From positions 124,001 to 188,000 of the forward strand of contig JAEWBO010000023.1 in assembly GCA_023391105.1 (NCBI GenBank): a DNA stretch of 64,000 nucleotides. The letters run 5' to 3'. Origin of the DNA: Bacillota bacterium (lineage in GTDB: Bacteria; Bacillota; Clostridia; Christensenellales; SZUA-584). Shown here in pieces: positions 16,559-25,512 of this stretch. Below the pieces are notes generated by a model. It was not told where the DNA came from, did no database searches, and saw only the letters and a program-made list of their open reading frames with translations. Position numbers and translations under genes: made by a program. Numbering within the stretch: position 1 is the first letter of the stretch; each line of letters opens with the position of its first letter.

Positions 16559-19237
16559 TTACTTGAACACCGAACCATCCGTTATGCCGGAAAACCACAC
16601 CTTATCGGAGGAAGCACTGGCGTTGAACACAAGGGTATCATCGACCATGTCAAATACGTAGGTATAATACCCATCGTCTGTCATCAACGCGAGCCGATCG
16701 CCATCAATTTCATAAGTTCCATTTCCGATATAACTGCTGATAGGCGAAAAGGTAAAGGTAAAAGTCCCATCATCATGAAGAGCAACTCTAGCGGTCTTCA
16801 TAATGTCCTCCTCGTTGAAGCTGTATACACGGGTACCCACTCCCTGCAATTGCAGGAGTATCCATGTTGCCGGATACCGTTTTTCAAGTTCCTCATGTGT
16901 ATATTGCGTCTGCATGCTTTCTGCATTGGCCCGGAACAGATTAAACCAGTCCTGCCCAGTGCTGACGGTTCTATCGATTATAAGCACTTCGCCCCAGCCT
17001 GACATAACATCCTGACAGGCAATCGCCATGATATGGCCTCGAAGGCCGGTCTGATCCTCCTTCAAGAACTCCGTGAAACAATAGCGCAGGGTGTGCGCGC
17101 CATAGCTCACCATTGTGTCATACTCGGATTGATGCGCTGTGATATAGTCGCTAGGTACCGATGATTCTAGCGGAGATGAGGTAATCGTATATAGCAGGCG
17201 GGAGATTTCGTCATAAATACTGCCGCTTTCCTTCATGATTGCTAATGCCTTTTTTTCGCATTCCTGCGACAGTTCGGCCACATACACCTGATGATTTAAT
17301 GCCTCTTTAGCAGCGTCCTTTGGGAACTTGCTTTCGATATCCGGAGCATAGTCGCTGCCGTCCCTGGGTTCCCAATATTCGGTCAGTGTGTAAATTCCGT
17401 TTGCATCCGCACCGAAGGTAAGTGCCGTCGGGATATAGCTACCTTCTGCGGTTTCAAGTCCATTCCCAAGCGTGCTGTATCGTTCATATCCTGCATAATA
17501 GATCAGGGCATAGACCGTTACAGTCGCTTTGTTTTCGCTACTACCGACGGCAGGTGCACCGCTCATTACTTTCTTGTCAAGTATGACATGACTCTCCACG
17601 CAGATGAGTCCGGCTGAGCGGTCGCTCATGCAATGCTCCAAAACAGCAGCGGATATGGATGCTTCCAGCAGATCATCGTTATGTGTGCTGATAAAAGCAG
17701 CCACATCCTCTGTTCGAATGTCGATGGCATCCTCCGGCTCGGTACTGGTGAGCAGTCTTATATACATTGGTTCAATGTCGGGATTGCCTCCGCCTATACA
17801 AAGCGAGAACAAAGGGTTGATCTCATAAACACGGATATAAAGGCCGGAGCCGGTTTCCACATAAGAAAACTGCTCAAAATCTTTCCACGAGAGATCTTCG
17901 CCTTTTTGAGAAAGCATAATCACATCGTTAAGAGACAACCTGACTTTATTACCGGGCGCTTCAGCCCTGCTGCCCCCGGCACAGATGTTGCTGAGGTATC
18001 TTGAAAAATCGTCATTCTGAATGCGGTAATATTCTCCCTGATACATTAAACCTACATGAGTGCCGTCGCTGTTGTAGCTTGCAATCATGAATTGCTCCAT
18101 GCCCTGCGCTTTTATTGACAGTGAATATATAGGCGTAGACTCGCCATAATCATTATTTTTTCCGTCAACCTCTAAATCACGCAGACGGTCTTTTAGTTCA
18201 CCAAACTCTGCGTCACTCAAATTGTACGATGTCGGCTCGTTTGGTCTCATATCCAACGCATTTGCCCAAGTTATCTGGATTGTATCGAAAGAGATGGGAG
18301 CCTTCTTCGGATTTGTCAGGAAGCATACAGCTATGACGATGCAGGTGACAACAGCCACGACGATAAGCCAGAACGCAGGCTTTTTATAATTCAGCACGTT
18401 TCTCACCCTCTCTTTCACGCCAACCTCTCCAAAAGCAAGCGGACAGGCAGCAATCATCCGTCGCGGTACACTACATGAAAGCAGCGCATCCGAATAATCC
18501 GCCCGTTGATCCGCACCCAATTCTTTTATCACTCTCTCATCACAGGCAAGCTCAATATCCCAGCAGAGAAGAATGTACGCCGCCCACAATACAGGATTGA
18601 ACCAGTGCAAAGCAAGCAGTAAAAAACCAAATGGCTTGATCCAGTGGTCGCGCCGCTTGATGTGGGTTTTCTCATGGGCAATCACATGAGCGGCATCTTT
18701 TTCTTCTACATTGAATGGCAAATAGATACGAGGGCGCATTATGCCGAGCACGAAGGGTGATGCAACATTTTCACTCTGATAGATATGATCCCGAAGCAAC
18801 ACGGCAGTCTTTACCCGCCTGCTCAGACGCAGGTAACTGATAACCGTGTAGATAAGCATGGCGGCGATACCGACAGTCCAAACGACAGCCGCTATGGGAA
18901 TCCATATTTGCAGCGGACTTGCGCTGCCCGCAGGATTAGGGGTAAAGGACTCAGTAATGATCGGATTAACCACGCTGTTTAATATCGGGATACCGCTATG
19001 GATTGATGGCTCCTGCGAGTAAATAATCTCCGGGCTGATTGTTTCCGCACTGGGGATCAGGCTCAGGATGCTTTCGATGGAAAAGGGCAAAATGAGCCGG
19101 ATACCGACGATTCCCCACAGAACAGGATTCAGCCATTTTGGTGCCTTTTTTAGTAATAATCTTAGAATGACCACAACAAGCGCAAGCCAGCTTGCGGATA
19201 TACTCATGTTTAAAAATTTCAAGAATATATCAGCCAT
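16559..19237 (-). CDS. blaR1: BlaR1/MecR1-type M56 membrane metallopeptidase with long sensor domain
   Basis: This 892-residue protein has four TM helices in the first ~310 residues, the zinc motif HEKTH at 188-192 and the further ligand region ELACDERV. A TM at about 300-320 (VVAVVTCIVIAVCFL) leads to an external region of ~550 residues. Classical BlaR1 sensors are ~250 residues with a penicillin-binding SxxK; here the region is longer and no such motif stands out. It ends in a beta domain (GTYEIDGDRLALMTDDG). The peptidase presumably relieves BlaI repression on sensing an envelope signal. The ATG at 19237 follows GGAGGATCACA and overlaps blaI by 8 bases. Confidence 0.85.
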   Translation of the reverse strand: MADIFLKFLNMSISASWLALVVVILRLLLKKAPKWLNPVLWGIVGIRLILPFSIESILSLIPSAETISPEIIYSQEPSIHSGIPILNSVVNPIITESFTPNPAGSASPLQIWIPIAAVVWTVGIAAMLIYTVISYLRLSRRVKTAVLLRDHIYQSENVASPFVLGIMRPRIYLPFNVEEKDAAHVIAHEKTHIKRRDHWIKPFGFLLLALHWFNPVLWAAYILLCWDIELACDERVIKELGADQRADYSDALLSCSVPRRMIAACPLAFGEVGVKERVRNVLNYKKPAFWLIVVAVVTCIVIAVCFLTNPKKAPISFDTIQITWANALDMRPNEPTSYNLSDAEFGELKDRLRDLEVDGKNNDYGESTPIYSLSIKAQGMEQFMIASYNSDGTHVGLMYQGEYYRIQNDDFSRYLSNICAGGSRAEAPGNKVRLSLNDVIMLSQKGEDLSWKDFEQFSYVETGSGLYIRVYEINPLFSLCIGGGNPDIEPMYIRLLTSTEPEDAIDIRTEDVAAFISTHNDDLLEASISAAVLEHCMSDRSAGLICVESHVILDKKVMSGAPAVGSSENKATVTVYALIYYAGYERYSTLGNGLETAEGSYIPTALTFGADANGIYTLTEYWEPRDGSDYAPDIESKFPKDAAKEALNHQVYVAELSQECEKKALAIMKESGSIYDEISRLLYTITSSPLESSVPSDYITAHQSEYDTMVSYGAHTLRYCFTEFLKEDQTGLRGHIMAIACQDVMSGWGEVLIIDRTVSTGQDWFNLFRANAESMQTQYTHEELEKRYPATWILLQLQGVGTRVYSFNEEDIMKTARVALHDDGTFTFTFSPISSYIGNGTYEIDGDRLALMTDDGYYTYVFDMVDDTLVFNASASSDKVWFSGITDGSVFK

Positions 19238-19604
19238 TGTGATCCTCCTTCCTGTATCGGTCAATCATTTTCTGTACTTCATCGATCTCCTTATCTGAAA
19301 TCCGCTGGTGCTTTGTAAATGCGGTGATAAAGGCCGGAAGCGAACCCTCAAATTTCTTTTCTACAAGCTCGTCGATCTCCGCAGCCTGCACTTCACCCTT
19401 TGAAACCAACGAAGATACGATTGTGTTTTCATTTTTCAGAATGCCACGTTCGGAAAGTCGTTTGATGACCGTATATGTGGTGGTGGGCTTCCAGTCAAGC
19501 TGCTCTTTACACAGCTTCACAAGCTCGCCGCTTCCAATAGGCTCATGCTCCCACAGAATAAGACAAAAGCGATATTCACTCTCAAATACTTTCGGTGTTT
19601 CCAT
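19230..19604 (-). CDS. blaI: BlaI/MecI-family repressor
   Basis: This 124-residue winged-helix repressor reads SGELVKLCKEQLDWKPTTTYTVIKRL (recognition region, residues 20-50), then the C-terminal dimerisation helices. It represses its own operon until the linked membrane peptidase is activated. No beta-lactamase gene is present nearby, so the output of the pair is unclear. It has two dyads directly upstream. Confidence 0.92.
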   Translation of the reverse strand: METPKVFESEYRFCLILWEHEPIGSGELVKLCKEQLDWKPTTTYTVIKRLSERGILKNENTIVSSLVSKGEVQAAEIDELVEKKFEGSLPAFITAFTKHQRISDKEIDEVQKMIDRYRKEDHNG

Positions 19605-19619
19605 ATTGGCCGCCCCTTT

Positions 19620-19650
19620 CTCTAATGCAATAGAGTCTAACTCATTAGAG
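19620..19650 (-). promoter_or_regulatory. double operator upstream of blaI
   Basis: Two adjacent dyads are seen: CTCTA-N6-TAGAG (19620-19635) and TCTAA-CTCA-TTAGA (19636-19649), 16 bases upstream of the blaI start. Side-by-side dyads suit two repressor dimers. The sequence differs from the TACA/TGTA core of the staphylococcal bla operator, so the assignment rests on position and symmetry. Confidence 0.55.
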
Positions 19651-19710
19651 TCAGAATGTCAATAGAGCTTATGGAAAAATTCGTTTACCACGGATTCAAT
19701 CATCGTTTCC

Positions 19711-19818
19711 GAACATGTTCATAGAATTGTGAACATGCGACATGTCAATACTTTTTTAATAATTTACCTGTTGTCTTTTTAAGATAAGCTGAATATAATA
19801 TATACGAACATATGTTCG
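19711..19818 (+). repeat. copy 2 of duplicated SOS/TetR promoter segment
   Basis: This is the same ~110-base segment as 16181-16290, in the same orientation. It also begins with GAACATGTTC and ends in an intact LexA box. Here it drives the Pol IV operon. The 3.4 kb between the copies holds blaR1 and blaI. Confidence 0.75.
19805..19818 (+). promoter_or_regulatory. LexA (SOS) box
   Basis: CGAACATATGTTCG is a perfect 14-base palindrome that fits the Firmicute LexA site GAAC-N4-GTTC. It sits 12 bases before the start codon of the Y-family polymerase gene. It should place the polymerase, the 87-aa protein and the HMCES-like gene under SOS control. Confidence 0.9.
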
Positions 19819-19829
19819 AGGTATAGGTA

Positions 19830-21077
19830 ATGAAACAACGTGTCATTTTGCATTCGGATATGAATAATTTTTACGCGAGCGTGGAGTGCGTGCATCGGCT
19901 TGACACAAGGGGAAAACCCGTGGCGGTCGGCGGCGATGAAGAACTGCGCCATGGTATTGTGCTTGCCAAAAACAATATCGCCAAGGCTGCGGGCATACGT
20001 ACAGGCGAAGCGCTCTGGCAAGCGCGCGAGAAATGCCCCGGACTTGTGGTGCTGCCCCCGAATTACCCGCTATATTTGCGTTACGCCAAGCTTGCGCGGC
20101 AGATCTATGCAGACTACACATCGCAGATCGAGCCGTTCGGGCTTGATGAAGCGTGGCTGGACGTAAGCGGCGAAGACGGCGTGCGTGTCGCCAATGAGAT
20201 ACGCAGCCGCATCAAGCGCGAGCTGGGCGTGACGGCTTCGGTGGGTGTCAGCTACAACAAGATATTCGCCAAGCTGGGTTCAGACATCAAAAAGCCGGAC
20301 GCCACAACACTGATCAGCCAGAGCAACTTCAAGTCCGTCGCATGGCCGCTGCCCGTGGAAGAGCTGCTGTATGTCGGCCGCGCGACGAAGCTTAAGCTGC
20401 ATCGTATTGGCGTTACGACCATAGGGGACTTAGCCGCCACCCCCGCGTCGCTGCTGCACGGTCTGTTCGGCAAGGTGGGAGACGTGCTTTTTACGTTTGC
20501 GAACGGCCTTGACGACTCGCCCGTGATGCAGATGGACGAGGAATCGCTGATTAAATCTGTCGGCAACAGCACCACCACCCCGCGGGATTTAACCTGCAAC
20601 GAGGACGTCAAGCTCACGCTGTTTGTGCTGTGCGAAAGCGTCTGCGCCCGCATGCGCGAGCACGGGTTCTTGGGCCGCACCGTGGCCATATCGATACGCG
20701 ACAACGAGCTTTTCCGTTTCGAGCGCCAATGCAAGCTGGATCGCCCGTCGCACATATCCCGCGAGATCGCGGATGCAGCGATGCGGCTTTTCGCAGAAAA
20801 CTACAGCTGGCCGCGGCCCATCCGCAGCATTGGCGTGCGCTGCACCGATCTTGTGCCAACAAGTATGCCACTTCAGCTTTCGGTGTTCAGCGATGAGCAG
20901 GAGCGCCAAAAACAAGAGGCGCTGGACAGAACTGTGGAGGAATTAAGGCGGCGTTTCGGGCACTTTTGCATACAGCGCGCCTGCATGCTGGCCGACAAGC
21001 CGCTGGGCGGCATCAATCCCAAGGGCGATCATATCATTCACCCTGTGGGCTTTTTCAAGGATGGTATGGTAAAATGA
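19830..21077 (+). CDS. dinB: Y-family DNA polymerase IV (DinB-like)
   Basis: This 415-residue protein has the palm motif ILHSDMNNFYASVE (first catalytic Asp), the PFGLDEAWLDV motif (second acidic pair) and GVSYNKIFAKLGSDIKKP. It then has a helix-hairpin-helix (GRATKLKLHRIGVTTIGDLA) and a little-finger domain. It copies damaged DNA with low fidelity. It lies just after a LexA box and overlaps the next gene in an ATGA junction. No beta-clamp motif is asserted. Confidence 0.95.
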   Translation: MKQRVILHSDMNNFYASVECVHRLDTRGKPVAVGGDEELRHGIVLAKNNIAKAAGIRTGEALWQAREKCPGLVVLPPNYPLYLRYAKLARQIYADYTSQIEPFGLDEAWLDVSGEDGVRVANEIRSRIKRELGVTASVGVSYNKIFAKLGSDIKKPDATTLISQSNFKSVAWPLPVEELLYVGRATKLKLHRIGVTTIGDLAATPASLLHGLFGKVGDVLFTFANGLDDSPVMQMDEESLIKSVGNSTTTPRDLTCNEDVKLTLFVLCESVCARMREHGFLGRTVAISIRDNELFRFERQCKLDRPSHISREIADAAMRLFAENYSWPRPIRSIGVRCTDLVPTSMPLQLSVFSDEQERQKQEALDRTVEELRRRFGHFCIQRACMLADKPLGGINPKGDHIIHPVGFFKDGMVK

Positions 21078-21337
21078 TAGAAAGACGATACGAGAATAAA
21101 AACAAGGTCTATGTGAAGGTGGAAGTGCTTTTCTACCCCGACGGACGGCTCGAGCCCGTCGCGTTCTGGTGGGAAAACGCACGGCGGTACAGCATCGACC
21201 GTGTGCTGGAGGTTTGCCGCGCGGCCAGCCTCAAGGCGGGCGGTGTCGGTATTCGCTACACGTGCGTGGTACGCGGACATCAGACGTTTCTGTTTTTTGA
21301 GGAAGACCGCTGGTTCATGGAAAGAAGGGGGGCTTAA
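21074..21337 (+). CDS. small protein co-translated with Pol IV, unknown function
   Basis: This 87-residue protein has the ATG at 21074 overlapping the dinB stop (ATGA). It is basic, with a compact beta pattern: KVYVKVEVLFYPDGRLEPVAFWWENARRY, then IRYTCVVRGHQTFLFFEEDRWF. It has no Cys pair or TM helix. Translational coupling to Pol IV and the shared LexA box suggest a role in the DNA-damage response. The function and family are not recognised. Confidence 0.8.
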   Translation: MIERRYENKNKVYVKVEVLFYPDGRLEPVAFWWENARRYSIDRVLEVCRAASLKAGGVGIRYTCVVRGHQTFLFFEEDRWFMERRGA

Positions 21338-21340
21338 AAC

Positions 21341-21934
21341 ATGTGCGGACGTTATCTGGTCGTCACCGAGGGTGAGATACTCGAATACCGTGAAATTATC
21401 AACGAGGTCAACGAGCGATATAAGGACACGCCGGCGCTTAATGCGTTGGCCGCCGGTGAAGTGTTCCCGACCAACATCGCGCCCGTTCTGGTGCCGGATC
21501 AAGACAGACCCCACCCCTATCTCATGAAATGGGGCTTCCCCAAATGGCAGGGCAGCGGTGTTATCATCAACGCGCGTAGCGAGACGGCGCTGGATAAGAA
21601 GATGTTCCGGCTGCCGCTCATGAAACGGCGCTGCGCGATCCCTTCCGCGGGCTTTTTTGAATGGCGGCAGGAACAGGACAAGAAGGTCAAATACCTGTTT
21701 CGCATGCCCGATACAAAGATGCTCTACATGGCAGGCTTTGCCGATACGTTCGGCGGCACCGATTCGTATGTGATATTAACCACGCAGGCCAACGAGTGGA
21801 TGGCGCCTTATCACAACCGCATGCCGCTCATCTTAACACCGGACAACGTGAACAACTGGCTTTACGATCTTCCCTTCGCGCTGGACTATTTGCACGCGCC
21901 CTGCGAGGCGCAGCTTATCGCGGCTGGCGTCTAA
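21341..21934 (+). CDS. SOS response-associated peptidase, YedK/HMCES family
   Basis: This 197-residue protein has MCGRY at the N-terminus, where the Met is removed and Cys2 forms a thiazolidine with abasic sites. It also has the INARSET motif, FFEW with the conserved Glu, and MPLIL preceded by a conserved His (HNRMPLIL). The family shields abasic sites in single-stranded DNA. It starts 3 bases after the 87-aa gene, behind GAAGGGGGG. It is the last gene of the LexA-controlled operon. Confidence 0.95.
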   Translation: MCGRYLVVTEGEILEYREIINEVNERYKDTPALNALAAGEVFPTNIAPVLVPDQDRPHPYLMKWGFPKWQGSGVIINARSETALDKKMFRLPLMKRRCAIPSAGFFEWRQEQDKKVKYLFRMPDTKMLYMAGFADTFGGTDSYVILTTQANEWMAPYHNRMPLILTPDNVNNWLYDLPFALDYLHAPCEAQLIAAGV

Positions 21935-22025
21935 ACGATCGATATCCCTGTTTGTTCACCTTTTTCATAATCAGGTGCTATCTGTCTATATCCGGCGTCA
22001 CGTTTGAGCAAGCCATGAAATAGGA

Positions 22026-22703
22026 TCACGTCATCCTAAGCAAAAATCCTGCGGAAATGAGAATCTGCGCGGCAATATAGGTGATCATCACTTTTAAGTT
22101 TCCGTTTTTCGTTTCACCCCTAAATATCTCAAATGACAGAATGGTGTCGGAAAACAGGAACAAAAGCGTGCCTGCAAAAAGACATACAGCGCCCGCAGAA
22201 AGGTCTGTCAGCATACCGGCAGCCGCCGCTGCGCTCAGTGTACTCAGCAAAATCATATAAAACAGAGAGCCGCCCCACAGCTTTTTGGGCAGAAACGACA
22301 TAAGCTTTTTAAACGTCATCGTGACACCTGCGCCATATACAACGATAAGCAGTGCGATCATCCAAAGCTCGGGTGCAGGGGTGATCATAAGCATCTGCAA
22401 GATATAGAACACATGGCCCGCCGAAAAGGCGGCGAGCCCCAAGGGGAAGCCGACGGGGTGATGATGATCGATCAAGCATGCATCTCCCACGCAGCCGAAA
22501 AGAAGGGCAGCCATCACATACCAAGGCACAGGCTCGTCTCCTGCGCTGTGCCAAAAAAAGAAAAAGCACAGCGCGAGCAGCGGCATGAGAAATACCTTTG
22601 TCACACGCCGCAATCCCTCTTGCTGCTTCGTGATCGCAAAGATATGCAAGTTGACATCGACGACAAACACACCACCCGCAACCACAGCGCAAGCACTTAT
22701 CAT
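22026..22703 (-). CDS. YhhN-family membrane protein (lysoplasmalogenase-like)
   Basis: This 225-residue integral membrane protein has about eight TM helices. It carries the YhhN landmarks KVFLMPLLAL, FGCVGDACLI and AAFSAGHVFYIL. Eukaryotic relatives hydrolyse lysoplasmalogens; bacterial members are poorly characterised. A dyad ATTGGT-N7-ACCAAT lies upstream at 22741-22759 and could be an operator. It converges on the SOS operon with 91 bases between. Confidence 0.88.
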   Translation of the reverse strand: MISACAVVAGGVFVVDVNLHIFAITKQQEGLRRVTKVFLMPLLALCFFFFWHSAGDEPVPWYVMAALLFGCVGDACLIDHHHPVGFPLGLAAFSAGHVFYILQMLMITPAPELWMIALLIVVYGAGVTMTFKKLMSFLPKKLWGGSLFYMILLSTLSAAAAAGMLTDLSAGAVCLFAGTLLFLFSDTILSFEIFRGETKNGNLKVMITYIAAQILISAGFLLRMT

Positions 22704-22807
22704 AACGACATCTCTCTTAAATTATTGAGTTAAATATCTAATTGGTTGATTACACCAATATTGTATGCGTGCACGATATGAAAAATCAAGCATTGCGCTT
22801 ATGCAGA

Positions 22808-22845
22808 TAAAAAAGAAAACCCCTTGTTATTTAGCAAGGAGCCCC
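22808..22845 (-). terminator. intrinsic terminator of the LCP gene
   Basis: On the minus strand CTCCTTG pairs with CAAGGGG around CTAAATAA and is followed by TTTTCTTTTTT. It lies about 20-55 bases after the LCP stop codon. Confidence 0.7.
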
Positions 22846-22863
22846 TTTGTTATCATCGCTTAA

Positions 22864-24732
22864 TTAATTAAAGTCAACAAAAATCTTGTTCAACTCTTTT
22901 TCATAGTTAACGTCCCAATCGGGCACCTTGATGGAGAACATCGTGCACAACGCCTCAATATCCGCTTTTGCCTGCAAATTCGCCGCCTTAAGTTCATCCG
23001 TCGATTTGATGGAGGTGAGCCTGTTTACCTCGTCTACCGTCTTGTTATACAGCGCCCATATTTCATCGCCGTATTTTCTGTAGTTGGCCGGATTGGGCAC
23101 TTCGTCAAACGTCGCGATCTGATAGCCCTTGTTGATCGTCTCAATTGCGATCATTGACATCGCTGTATCAGATGCAGATGGTGATGCTGCAGGCGAAGAT
23201 GCAGGCGAAGATGCAGGCGTCTCCGTCGGTGCCGGTGTCTCTGTCGGCATCGGATCCACAGGCGGTGGCGTCGGTGCCGCTGGTGTCGGTGCCGCTGGTG
23301 TCGGTGTCGGCACCGGTGTCGGCGTCGGATAAGGCGGCAGGGCCGCATCCGCGTCCAGTATCGCCTTCACCTGATTCAAAACAGGCTTTGCCTTTTTCTG
23401 AATATCCTTTGCCTGCATGTTTTCCCATAGTCTGGTTGCTGCGCTTGCAGCATAGTCCTTATACTCGGGCACATCCACCCCGTAAACCTTTTTAATCAGC
23501 TCCACGCGCGCTTTCTGATCGGTGACAACAAAGTTCCAGCCAAACAGCCCATAATAATAACGGCCACCCATCGAATACATACTTATATCTTCCGGGCTGA
23601 TGTTTTTGTAAGCATATGCGGCAAGCCCCGCAGTTTGAGCAAGCGTTGTGTTGGTATACAGATTACCGTCAAACGCTTCCAGTAAATCCGGTATCGTTGC
23701 AATTAAATTCGTATCCTTGAGTTTTTCAAATATCGCGACCAGCATCCGCTTCTGGCGGTCGACACGATTAAGATCGCCAGAGGCTCCGCCACTGAGTATA
23801 TCCTTAGGCTTTCTCACGCGCAGATAATCGAGCACTGCCTGTCCGTTCATATGCTGGGGGCCCGCTTTGTAATAACGCCCCATCATTTTGAAATCGATAT
23901 CCAAGTCAAAGTCCACACCGCCGATGGCCTCGACGAGCCCTTTCACGGCGTTCATATCCACGGCATAATAGTACTGCACAGGTATGTCACCCAGCATCCA
24001 TGAGGCCGCTTCGCATACCTTTTGAAACCCTTCGGGGGTCGGCCAGCCGCCGCCGCAGTCTATCGACGCATTGAGCTTGTATATGCCGTCCACACCGGGG
24101 ATCTTCGCATAAGTGTCACGGGGCAGTGAGATCATGCTGACTTCATTCGTATCGGTATTGACAGACAGTACGAGCATCACGTCCGAATGAAAAGCGCTCT
24201 TTCCGCTCCAATCATCCCGCTCCACAGCGTGATCCACACCGATCAGCATGATGTTAACGATGTTATCCAGCAGACCGAAATCCGCATTTGCGGCAAGCGC
24301 TTCATACGGATCAATCGTCGGAGTGGGTTCTTCCGGCCCTTCGGAACCATCCGGCGCTTGCGTGGCTGCCGGTTTGGGTGTCACCTGCTGAGAGATTTTA
24401 TCAAACTGACCCATTGGATTTGCCCATATCGAATAGGCATAAGAGCCAAAGCCGATTATCACAGCCATAACCGCCGCCACGACAGACACGATCACTTTTT
24501 TCTTGTTGCTCCACGGTTTTCTTGGCTTCTTCGTCCCATCGTTCGATTTTTTCTTCCATGGCCATATAAAGCCCTTTTTGGATGCAGTTTCAATTGTCCG
24601 GGATTTGTTATCAGACAGCTCAGCGCTATCGCCCGCTGCTTGCGACTCGTGGGGCGTATTTCTTAGGATGTTATCGCTGCTTTGCGCATTAATAGATTGG
24701 TTGTCTGCCCCGTTGTTCTTTTTTTCGCTCAT
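22864..24732 (-). CDS. LCP-family (LytR-CpsA-Psr) cell-wall glycopolymer ligase
   Basis: This 622-residue protein has a polar cytoplasmic tail, a TM at about 78-103, then the LCP domain (~155-330) with NIMLIGVDH, SDVMLVLSVN, MISLPRDTY, INxS-like LNASID and LNRVDRQKRML, including the conserved Asp and Arg residues. It transfers undecaprenyl-linked polymers to peptidoglycan. An unusual tail follows: a Pro/Thr/Ala/Ser linker (~470-530) encoded by short GC-rich tandem repeats, and a final helical part. Its start has AGGAGTAACAGC. Confidence 0.93.
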   Translation of the reverse strand: MSEKKNNGADNQSINAQSSDNILRNTPHESQAAGDSAELSDNKSRTIETASKKGFIWPWKKKSNDGTKKPRKPWSNKKKVIVSVVAAVMAVIIGFGSYAYSIWANPMGQFDKISQQVTPKPAATQAPDGSEGPEEPTPTIDPYEALAANADFGLLDNIVNIMLIGVDHAVERDDWSGKSAFHSDVMLVLSVNTDTNEVSMISLPRDTYAKIPGVDGIYKLNASIDCGGGWPTPEGFQKVCEAASWMLGDIPVQYYYAVDMNAVKGLVEAIGGVDFDLDIDFKMMGRYYKAGPQHMNGQAVLDYLRVRKPKDILSGGASGDLNRVDRQKRMLVAIFEKLKDTNLIATIPDLLEAFDGNLYTNTTLAQTAGLAAYAYKNISPEDISMYSMGGRYYYGLFGWNFVVTDQKARVELIKKVYGVDVPEYKDYAASAATRLWENMQAKDIQKKAKPVLNQVKAILDADAALPPYPTPTPVPTPTPAAPTPAAPTPPPVDPMPTETPAPTETPASSPASSPAASPSASDTAMSMIAIETINKGYQIATFDEVPNPANYRKYGDEIWALYNKTVDEVNRLTSIKSTDELKAANLQAKADIEALCTMFSIKVPDWDVNYEKELNKIFVDFN

Positions 24733-24917
24733 TGCTGTTACTCCTAATATTTACACGCTCTCAAAAGCGCTGAAAGTTCAATTTTAAACCCGGCTGCAAG
24801 TCACTGTATATGCAGTATAGCATAGCAGACCCTTACCGGATCATCCGAAGTGTATTGCAGTTTTGCGTTTACTACGCTTGTCATTATATCTTCTCTTTTC
24901 ACGACAAGCAACCCCTT

Positions 24918-24939
24918 ACGAAATTATTTACAATTTCGT
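24918..24939. repeat. short hairpin beside the 43-bp repeats
   Basis: ACGAAATT pairs with AATTTCGT across six bases. Its right arm is the start of the first 43-bp repeat unit. The rest of 24733-24917 shows no gene. Confidence 0.4.
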
Positions 24940-25016
24940 CCACATTAGTTATTCATGAAACACGTCATATCTCCAATTTCGTCCACATTAGTTATTCATG
25001 AAACACGTCATATCTC
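24931..25016. repeat. 43-bp direct tandem repeat, two identical copies
   Basis: Copies at 24931-24973 and 24974-25016 are identical and begin CAATTTCGTCCACATTAG. They encode nothing. Their perfect identity points to a recent duplication or slippage event. Confidence 0.8.
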
Positions 25017-25217
25017 CAATGACTAGACGAAGCGTCAACGCGAATTGTTCCCGAATTTGGTCACATTTTATGATAGACAATCAAAGATCACTAATCACAT
25101 TTTTAATCTTAACACATGAATATGCTTGAAAATATATTTGCTTTTATTAACATGGCTGTATAAGGTTAATATATGGCAGGGTTTATATTGTATTGGTTAA
25201 ACCGTTGTGATATGACT

Positions 25218-25283
25218 CTTGTCCGCCGGCGGCTTTGATTTTCTGTGCAAGGAATCAAAAAGCCTTTCCGTAATTCGGACAAG
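25218..25283. other. nested hairpin, candidate structured RNA
   Basis: CTTGTCCG (25218-25225) pairs perfectly with CGGACAAG (25276-25283). Inside, GGCTTTGATT pairs imperfectly with AATCAAAAAGCC. It lies about 155 bases upstream of the promoter of the AraC-GNAT gene, in a stretch (25017-25438) without genes. It could be an RNA element or a protein-binding dyad. Confidence 0.4.
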
Positions 25284-25438
25284 ACCTCTGCGTCAATTTT
25301 GTATTGATTTATTATAAGAAATGTAGCATGAACGAGGATTATTTTGAACTGTGCCGGTGCACAAATATACGAAACGTCTCTCTTAAGGATTTGCCTCAAA
25401 AAATGAGCAAGAATGGTCAAAAACAGATCGAATCACTA

Positions 25439-25447
25439 TGATATAAT
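25439..25447 (+). promoter_or_regulatory. extended -10 promoter of the AraC-GNAT gene
   Basis: TGATATAAT (TG-N-TATAAT) lies 66 bases before the chosen start codon. No good -35 is seen, which is usual for extended -10 promoters. Confidence 0.5.
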
Positions 25448-25512
25448 CCTTTTTTAAGGAAAAATGTTTTCAAGTATCATGGGTATTCGTGTTAGTGCGG
25501 AGGATTAAATCG

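Noticed and set aside
19711..19720. GAACATGTTC as a second LexA box
   Set aside because: The half-sites are only two bases apart, not four, so it does not fit the Firmicute LexA site; a TetR operator is more likely.
23129..23428. Gly/Val- and Asp/Thr-rich frames in the LCP linker region
   Set aside because: They are alternate readings of the short tandem repeats that encode the Pro/Thr linker of the LCP protein.
24931..25016. CRISPR array
   Set aside because: There are just two directly adjacent identical copies without spacers, and no cas genes in the window.
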